Source of the DNA: Candidatus Fermentithermobacillaceae bacterium
GTDB taxonomy: Bacteria > Bacillota > Sulfobacillia > Fermentithermobacillales > Fermentithermobacillaceae
Length of the DNA: 44,334 bases
Reading direction: 5' to 3'
Assembly: GCA_012842425.1 (NCBI GenBank)
Contig: DUSU01000024.1
Location: forward strand, 1 to 44,334
Shown in pieces: positions 39,538 to 44,334 of this stretch (the first letter of the stretch is position 1; each line of letters begins with the position of its first letter). The notes under the pieces were generated by a model. That model searched no databases, was not told where the DNA came from, and was given only the letters and a program-made list of their open reading frames with translations. Position numbers and translations under genes: made by a program.

Positions 39538-40113
39538 TTGGGAACAATTGCCAGGTCAGCCAGATATCGATGGAAGGAAGGTAAGGAAGCGGACCTCAGG
39601 GAGTTCGTGGAGGGACGCGTACTGCAAGGAGCATCCATCACCCAGGCGCTCAAGGAATACGCCGAGAAAAACCGCATCTCATGGCTTACTGCCCGGTGGA
39701 AGTACTATCAAGTACGGAATCAGGGGAATCAGGAAGACCAAACCGCAGCCAGGGAGCCGGAACATGGCGGCATACAAGAGCCCCAGTCGCGCGAGGAAGG
39801 CTTCCTCGATTATCTCCAGGACTTGGTCCGCTCCACTGAGGAGTCAGGGCAGGACATAGTCCCGTTCATAAAGGGGCTATCCAGGATGGCGGTCCTCTCT
39901 AAGGAAAGCACCCGCCTCAGGGATGAGATCGCCGCGCTCAAGAAGTGCATAAGGGATGCCGCCAGAGTAATCGAGGACCATTCGGCCAATCTGGCCCGGT
40001 GGCTCGAACGGAGCCAAGTGGACAGGGTGTCCTGCCTCAAGGAGTTCTCCAGAGCCATGGAAGAAGACCTGAAGGCGCTCAGAGACACCCGTGACTCGCT
40101 TGCGGGCGTCTAG
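39538..40113 (+). CDS. RsfA-like sporulation-associated transcriptional regulator
   Basis: 191 residues from the TTG at 39538. The first ~55 residues form a Myb/SANT-like motif (RYRWKEGKEADLREFVEGRVLQG, ITQALKEYAEK, TARWKYYQVRN) like the RsfA family, whose B. subtilis member is a forespore regulator. A polar linker follows, then a coiled-coil C-terminus (LRDEIAALKKCIRDAARVIEDH). The start is uncertain: AAAGGAG lies 10 bases before the TTG but fits better an out-of-frame ATG at 39534, which opens only 16 codons; a GTG at 39484 is also in frame. It overlaps the PBP gene by 23 bases. Confidence 0.7.
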   Translation: MGTIARSARYRWKEGKEADLREFVEGRVLQGASITQALKEYAEKNRISWLTARWKYYQVRNQGNQEDQTAAREPEHGGIQEPQSREEGFLDYLQDLVRSTEESGQDIVPFIKGLSRMAVLSKESTRLRDEIAALKKCIRDAARVIEDHSANLARWLERSQVDRVSCLKEFSRAMEEDLKALRDTRDSLAGV

Positions 40114-41719
40114 GGCCCCGACCGAAAACCCAAAAGTCAAGAGACGGATCCGGCTTGTTAGAGCATCCGTCTCGCTCGTCTTTTTCTGCCTCCTCGGACT
40201 ACTTGTAAGGTATCAGGTCATAGGTCCCCTCCAATCGGATAGGTTTGTGGAACCAGCCTTTTACCAGCGGTATATGGGGGTCCCGGTGGCCCTCCCTCGC
40301 GGAAACATCCTGGACAGGAACGGGATCCCCCTCCACTATCCCGTGTGGGGAAACGCCATCGCGCGGTTGTCGGCAGGTGGAGGCTCGAAAGACCCTGTTG
40401 CCGAGAAGGTTGTGAGGGAAGCGTCGCCCGAAGAGGTCGCTGAGGTCCTGACAAGAAAGAGGGAAGAGGGCTACGCCGTAATCCCCGAAGAAATACGGTA
40501 CGGTCCTTCTTCGCTGGCGCGGCATGTGGTCGGACACGTAAGGACCAACGCTTACATAAATCCCAGAGATAACGTAGGCGAGGGCGGGCTCGAAAAGTGG
40601 TTTCAGGATTCGCTCTCGGGAGGGTATCCATCGTCGGCCGGTGTGGTACTGACAGGCGAAGGCACAGGGCTCCCCGGAATGGGTATCAGGGTCGTGCCCC
40701 CTCAGGATAGGCCGCCGGATCTGTGGACAACTCTCGATGTCTCCATACAGATGACCGTAGAAGACGTCCTAGACCAGAGGGGTGTCAGAAAAGGTGCAGC
40801 CCTGGTGTTGGACGCCCGGAATGGAGAGGTCTTGGCCATGGCGTCCAGACCCAACTACGACCAGAACCACCCCGAAAGGAGCATGGACGACGAGGACTCA
40901 CCGTTCGTAAACCGGGCCGTTTCGGCCTTCCCTCCGGGGTCCGTATGGAAAACTGTGATCATGGCGCTTGCCCTGGATAGGGGATATGTGGGAGAGGACG
41001 ACTCATTTCAGTGCGAAGGCAGCATCAAGGTCGGAGACAGGGTGATCGCGTGCGGCTCCCGCGAGAGCGGCCACGGAACGGTCACGGTGAAAGAAGCCCT
41101 CGCATATTCGTGCAATTCGGCGCTCATACAGTGCGCGCAACTCATCCCGGCCAGGGAACTGGTGGAGTTCGCCGTCCACTGCGGATTTGGGGCAAAGACG
41201 GGCTTAGAGCTCCCTGAAGAGGCACCGGGAGTGCTGCCCAACCCCTATAACATGTACCTGGGCGACAAGGCAAACCTGGCGATCGGCCAGGGCTATCTCT
41301 CGGTTACACCGCTCCAGGTGGCGGCATTTTACCGTTCGATCGTGGATGGCGGCGTGTGGAAGAGCCCGGAACTGGTCCTCGGGTCCCATCCGGAGTCAAA
41401 GAGGCTTTTCGGCGAGGATACCGCCAGGGTACTCCAATCGGCACTTCTTCTTGCCACGCGCCGGGGTACTGCTGAAGCCGCCTATATCCATGGGTTCGGC
41501 GCGGCCGGGAAAACCGGCACTGCGGAGACGGGACGCCCCGGAGGCAAGCCCCACGCCTGGTTTTCTGGGTGGGCTCCGCTCATAGCGCCCGAGTATGTGA
41601 TCGTCGTCTTTGTCGAGGAAGGAGGAGACGGCCCCGGCGTTGCGGCGCCCATTTTCCGCGATATAGCAGAGAGGCTTCTCAAGCTGGACACGCACATAGA
41701 GCCCCCGTCCGGAATATGA
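40091..41719 (+). CDS. class B penicillin-binding protein (transpeptidase)
   Basis: 542 residues. A basic N-terminus is followed by one membrane helix (~22-45), a PBP dimerisation region from ~60, and the transpeptidase domain. The motifs are S284-V-W-K287 (nucleophile), S340-C-N342 and K474-T-G. It crosslinks peptidoglycan peptides outside the membrane. No PASTA domains are present, so it is not a typical SpoVD; it could serve spore cortex or septal synthesis in view of the neighbouring rsfA-like and sigK genes. The GTG start overlaps the upstream gene by 23 bases, and sigK starts 39 bases after its stop. Confidence 0.92.
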   Translation: MTRLRASRAPTENPKVKRRIRLVRASVSLVFFCLLGLLVRYQVIGPLQSDRFVEPAFYQRYMGVPVALPRGNILDRNGIPLHYPVWGNAIARLSAGGGSKDPVAEKVVREASPEEVAEVLTRKREEGYAVIPEEIRYGPSSLARHVVGHVRTNAYINPRDNVGEGGLEKWFQDSLSGGYPSSAGVVLTGEGTGLPGMGIRVVPPQDRPPDLWTTLDVSIQMTVEDVLDQRGVRKGAALVLDARNGEVLAMASRPNYDQNHPERSMDDEDSPFVNRAVSAFPPGSVWKTVIMALALDRGYVGEDDSFQCEGSIKVGDRVIACGSRESGHGTVTVKEALAYSCNSALIQCAQLIPARELVEFAVHCGFGAKTGLELPEEAPGVLPNPYNMYLGDKANLAIGQGYLSVTPLQVAAFYRSIVDGGVWKSPELVLGSHPESKRLFGEDTARVLQSALLLATRRGTAEAAYIHGFGAAGKTGTAETGRPGGKPHAWFSGWAPLIAPEYVIVVFVEEGGDGPGVAAPIFRDIAERLLKLDTHIEPPSGI

Positions 41720-41757
41720 TGTAGGGTCCTCAAACCCCATGTACGGAGGGTGGCAGC

Positions 41758-42456
41758 GTGATAAACGCCCTTCACGGCATCGCTCAGCTCATTCTCAAGG
41801 TCCTTGAGGTCTCTCTGGGTTTCATAGGCGGCAACTTCCCCCATCCTTTGTCTGAAGAAGAGGAACAAAACTGCCTGAGGGGAGTTAGAAGCGGAGACAT
41901 AAACTGCAGGAATACCCTTGTGGAACATAACCTGCGCCTTGTGGCCCATATCGTGAAGAAGTTCGACCCAAACCCCCAAGACATAGAGGATATGATATCC
42001 ATCGGGAGCATAGGGCTAGTGAAGGCCATCAACACCTACCGGCCCGACAAAGGCACCAGGCTCGCGACCTATGCGTCCAAGTGCATCGAGAACGAGATCC
42101 TCATGTACCTCAGGGCAACCAAGAACGACAAGAGCGAACTACACCTTTTCGACCCTTTGTCCTCGGAAGATGACGAAGGAGAAGTCACCTACATCGATCT
42201 GGTTAGAGACGAGGACGGTGACGTCGCGGAAGTTGTGACGGCCAAAGTGCAGGCGGAAAGCGTCCTATCGAAGCTTCAAGTCCTCGATGAGAAGGAAAGA
42301 GAAGTCCTGGAACTACGGTACGGTCTCTCGGGCAAACCCCAGAAGACCCAGCGGGAGATTGCGAGGCTGCTTGGCATCTCAAGGTCGTACGTAAGTCGCA
42401 TCGAGAAAAGAGCCCTATCCAAGCTGGCCAAGTCCTGTCAGGTGTTCATCCAGTAG
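41758..42456 (+). CDS. sigK: sporulation sigma factor SigK (pro-sigma-K form)
   Basis: 232 residues. Matches run the whole length: FPHPLSEEEEQNCLRGVRSGD, NTLVEHNLRLVAHIVKKF, EDMISIGSIGLVKAI, LATYASKCIENEILMYLRA and TQREIARLLGISRSYVSRIEKRAL. Sigma-K drives late mother-cell gene expression, including coat genes. The hydrophobic N-terminal ~20 residues (INALHGIAQLILKVLEVSLGF) fit a pro-sequence that SpoIVFB would remove. The gene is uninterrupted: no skin-type element. The GTG start has CGGAGGG about ten bases upstream. It may be co-transcribed with the PBP gene. Confidence 0.95.
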   Translation: MINALHGIAQLILKVLEVSLGFIGGNFPHPLSEEEEQNCLRGVRSGDINCRNTLVEHNLRLVAHIVKKFDPNPQDIEDMISIGSIGLVKAINTYRPDKGTRLATYASKCIENEILMYLRATKNDKSELHLFDPLSSEDDEGEVTYIDLVRDEDGDVAEVVTAKVQAESVLSKLQVLDEKEREVLELRYGLSGKPQKTQREIARLLGISRSYVSRIEKRALSKLAKSCQVFIQ

Positions 42457-42549
42457 AACCGCCATCGTTCATGAGCCCTCCACCGTTCTGGTAAGATAGG
42501 TGGGGGTGTCTCCTTGGCTGAATATCTCGAATTCAAGGGCACGGGGCCT

Positions 42550-43083
42550 ATGCGCCTCTTAACGCCAAATTTGCGGCTCAAATCCATATACGATCTCCCA
42601 ATCCCGTGGCTCAAGGAAAGACGTGTCCGGGCCATCCTCACTGACCTTGACAACACGCTGGTTCCGTGGCGCGACTACCGCGTAGCCGCCGAGCTGGCAG
42701 ATTGGTTCCGCACCCTCCACGGTGAAGGCTTCAGGACGGTGATACTGACCAACGCCCGGCCTTCACCGACCATAAAGGAGATGTCGGAAGAGCTCCAGAC
42801 AGAGCTGGTTGTCGGGGCCCGGAAGCCGGTGCAGCGGTTTTTCAGGCGCGCTCTGGAGAGGGTGGACGCTTCGCCCGTGGAAGCCTGCGTCATCGGAGAC
42901 CAGGTCTTCACCGATGTCTTGGGCGGCAACCTAATGGGCTGCTACACGGTCCTCGTTGAGAGGATCGGGCGCCGCGAGTTTTTCGGCACCAAGATCATGC
43001 GCCTCCTCGAGAGGAGAGTCCTGGGCCGGCTGGATAGGTTCAGAGTGCAGAACGAAGGCGTAGAGGGCGACGCCTCGCGGTAG
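42550..43083 (+). CDS. YqeG family HAD-IIIA phosphatase
   Basis: 177 residues from the ATG. The HAD motifs are present: LTDLDNTLVPW (nucleophile DxD), VILTNARPSP (motif II), ARKPVQRFF (lysine) and VIGDQVFTDVLGG (motif III). YqeG proteins are predicted phosphatases; relatives act on phosphatidylglycerolphosphate or sugar phosphates. The ATG at 42550 is chosen because MRLLTPNLRLKSIYD lines up with the family N-terminus. A TTG 36 bases earlier (42514) with GGGGGTG just upstream would add 12 residues and is a fair alternative. A stem CTCCACC/GGTGGGG (42478-42505) lies before it and includes that ribosome site. Confidence 0.92.
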   Translation: MRLLTPNLRLKSIYDLPIPWLKERRVRAILTDLDNTLVPWRDYRVAAELADWFRTLHGEGFRTVILTNARPSPTIKEMSEELQTELVVGARKPVQRFFRRALERVDASPVEACVIGDQVFTDVLGGNLMGCYTVLVERIGRREFFGTKIMRLLERRVLGRLDRFRVQNEGVEGDASR

Positions 43084-43189
43084 CCCTCCGGCAGAAACTC
43101 CTCGCTCCCGCAGAATCACCGGGTACTTATTTCACTCTCCAGTTTTTCGATTATAACCTTGTGATTCATCCTCGCAGGGAGGCGGGGCC

Positions 43190-43876
43190 ATGCTCAATAT
43201 ACTTGTAACCTATGAAAAGCCATCCTGGCAGCGAAGCATTCAGCTTGTTCTCTCGCGCCAAAGGTACGTGAACGCGTCATATTCGCCACTCGGGCTGAGC
43301 GACAAAAAGATCGCCCGAGATAAGTTCGAAGTGATAATCCTCCAGTGCGGGCCCAATAAGACAAGGCTCCGCGACTCACTGGCATCTCTCAGAAAGCGAT
43401 TTCCCAACGCCAGGATTATCTTGGTCTTGGAAAAACTGGGTGTCAGCGATTTCTCCTTCGGGCACAGTATGGGCATAAGCGCGATACTGGATGAGAGCGC
43501 CGGTCCGGACCAGATCCTGGCCTCCCTCGAGGCCGCGACCAGGGGGGACTTGTACATTGCGGCCCCGATCCTAAGAAGAGCTGCCTCACAGAACGCCGGA
43601 GACGTCGACAATGGCTTCTTGCCCCCTGATGAACTGAGCGACAGGGAGATAGAAGTCCTGTCTTTGGTGGCGCGTGGGCTCTCCAACAAGGCCATCGCTC
43701 AAAGTCTCTATATCAGCGAGAAGACGGTGAAAAACCACTTGTACAGCATTTTCCGGAAGATCGGGGTGACTGACAGGACCAAAGCGGCGCTCTACGCGAT
43801 CAAGAGTCTTTCGTCCCATAAATATGGGCCTTACGCCCCTCTTGAGGTGTTCTACGAGCTCGATGAACACCAATGA
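43190..43876 (+). CDS. LuxR/NarL-type regulator with degenerate receiver domain
   Basis: 228 residues. The C-terminal ~65 residues before the tail form a clear LuxR helix-turn-helix (LSDREIEVLSLVARGLSNKAIAQSLYISEKTVKNHLYSIF). The N-terminal ~115 residues have the length and strand order of a receiver domain but lack its chemistry: the acidic pair near the first strand is YE, the phosphoacceptor position reads Q52 (VIILQCG), the switch Thr/Ser reads E81, and the conserved Lys reads D101. It is probably not phosphorylated. The ATG has GGGAGGCGG upstream. No sensor kinase is adjacent. An intrinsic terminator follows. The regulatory target is unknown. Confidence 0.88.
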   Translation: MLNILVTYEKPSWQRSIQLVLSRQRYVNASYSPLGLSDKKIARDKFEVIILQCGPNKTRLRDSLASLRKRFPNARIILVLEKLGVSDFSFGHSMGISAILDESAGPDQILASLEAATRGDLYIAAPILRRAASQNAGDVDNGFLPPDELSDREIEVLSLVARGLSNKAIAQSLYISEKTVKNHLYSIFRKIGVTDRTKAALYAIKSLSSHKYGPYAPLEVFYELDEHQ

Positions 43877-43934
43877 GAAGTTGTTTCTTTATCGCATATC
43901 TCCCCCCCGAGATGCGTAAAGAGCAGCGAGAGCG

Positions 43935-43959
43935 CCCGGGCCCATGCCCGGGATTTTTT
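43935..43959 (+). terminator. intrinsic terminator after the LuxR-type regulator
   Basis: CCCGGGC and GCCCGGG pair around a 4-base loop and are followed by a run of six T. It terminates plus-strand transcripts and separates the regulator from the minus-strand small membrane gene. Confidence 0.9.
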
Positions 43960-43978
43960 GTTGCCTAGAGCGCTTCTC

Positions 43979-44152
43979 TCACGGGTAGAACTGGTGCCGG
44001 AAAAGATAGTAGAGTGTGAGCCCCATGGCGGATAGCGCCAGAAGTACGCTCCAAAAGACCCCGGCCCACATGCGCCGTTTCCCCAGCGACCAGGCCCACG
44101 AGAGAGTGTAGATTCCTATGAGAACTGAGATGATCCCGATTGCAATGTGCAT
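43979..44152 (-). CDS. 57-residue two-helix membrane protein
   Basis: Minus strand, ATG at 44152 to TGA at 43979. Two hydrophobic helices (residues ~3-21, IAIGIISVLIGIYTLSWA, and ~29-48, WAGVFWSVLLALSAMGLTLY) flank a short basic turn (LGKRR), and the chain ends RHQFYP. In-frame TGA just upstream of the ATG fixes the start. The ribosome site is weak (TTGAGAT directly before). Coding quality is better than in the overlapping frames. Small proteins of this kind in Bacillota are often unannotated; the function is unknown. Confidence 0.6.
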   Translation of the reverse strand: MHIAIGIISVLIGIYTLSWAWSLGKRRMWAGVFWSVLLALSAMGLTLYYLFRHQFYP

Positions 44153-44265
44153 ATCTCAAGCGTGTGCGCGTTTTCCTTGGATCATTCGTTGAGCCCAGTC
44201 TTCTGGAGGTCAGTGTAACTTTACTGTAGGAGTTTTTGGAGGTTGGTGGTTAGCAGATAACGAAA

Positions 44266-44319
44266 GAGACCCCACCGTCCTTGCTGGGACGAGTGTTAAC
44301 ACTCGAGAGGTGAGGTCTC
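44266..44319 (+). promoter_or_regulatory. RBS-sequestering three-way-junction leader
   Basis: GAGACCCCACC (44266-44276) pairs with GGTGAGGTCTC (44309-44319) with one mismatch in 11. Inside are GTCC/GGAC (44277-44290) and the palindrome GAGTGTTAACACTC (44291-44304). The 3' arm is the Shine-Dalgarno sequence of the ATG at 44320, so a read-through transcript would hide the ribosome site. This is a known way insertion sequences avoid activation from outside promoters. Confidence 0.6.
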
Positions 44320-44334
44320 ATGCAAATTGTACAA
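44320..44334 (+). CDS. start of a gene cut by the window edge, possibly a transposase
   Basis: Only five codons (MQIVQ) are visible. The ATG has GAGAGGTGAGG four bases upstream. The preceding ~120 bases are richer in T and TA than the neighbouring genes, and the RBS-occluding structure just before it is reminiscent of insertion sequences. Identity cannot be determined from five residues. Confidence 0.4.

Noticed and set aside
41758-42456. Skin-type interruption of sigK
   Set aside because: The sigK frame is continuous and full length, with no recombinase gene nearby.

Overview
The window looks like a chromosomal segment of a spore-forming Bacillota (Firmicutes) bacterium. The evidence is an intact sigK with a pro-sequence, a sleB-ypeB pair, two CotF-type coat genes, an RsfA-like regulator, and the alaS/ireB/ruvX/DUF1292/mltG gene set. 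Genes are densely packed, GC-rich by eye, with strong Shine-Dalgarno sites and many GTG and TTG starts. An archaeal-type FBP aldolase/phosphatase is typical of thermophilic or deep-branching lineages, but I cannot name a genus.

Left part (1-6.9 kb): the end of a membrane-protein gene with its terminator, a mazF remnant, then a sigma-54 module. The module has a PrpR-type enhancer-binding activator flanked by two TGTTTCA/TGAAACA palindromes, an excellent -24/-12 promoter, and an operon of an orphan LeuC-like hydro-lyase with altered active-site signatures, a class V aminotransferase and a MatC-type dicarboxylate carrier. It reads as an inducible pathway for an unidentified hydroxy- or amino-dicarboxylate.

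6.9-12.3 kb: a 0.9 kb decayed or structured intergenic stretch, with a Nudix-like remnant, a long inverted repeat and a possible three-way-junction RNA. Then comes a three-gene cassette: a MutL/GlmL-type ATPase, a protein with two barrel-sandwich-like segments, and an unrecognised protein. No aminomutase gene is present.

12.3-20.5 kb: accessory metabolism and transport. An MFS efflux pump has a short leader ORF; after it come a transglutaminase-like protein, a D-aminoacylase family enzyme, an M24 peptidase, an aldo/keto reductase with a di-cluster ferredoxin tail, and a second MFS protein.

20.5-31.9 kb: a housekeeping block (proS, alaS, ireB ... ruvX, DUF1292, mltG). The usual alaS-ireB-ruvX order is split by a fused membrane/spermidine-synthase-like gene, a rhomboid protease, FBP aldolase/phosphatase and a second ferredoxin-tailed aldo/keto reductase that lacks the catalytic lysine.

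31.9-44.3 kb: sporulation and envelope genes (sleB, ypeB, a CotF-like pair of which one carries a striking Gly/Gln/Trp repeat tail), sugar genes (galT, glgA, a GT4 glycosyltransferase), then an rsfA-like gene, a class B PBP, sigK, yqeG, a LuxR-type regulator with a degenerate receiver, a 57-residue membrane protein, and at the right edge the start of a gene behind an RBS-sequestering structure. No tRNA, rRNA or CRISPR array was seen.
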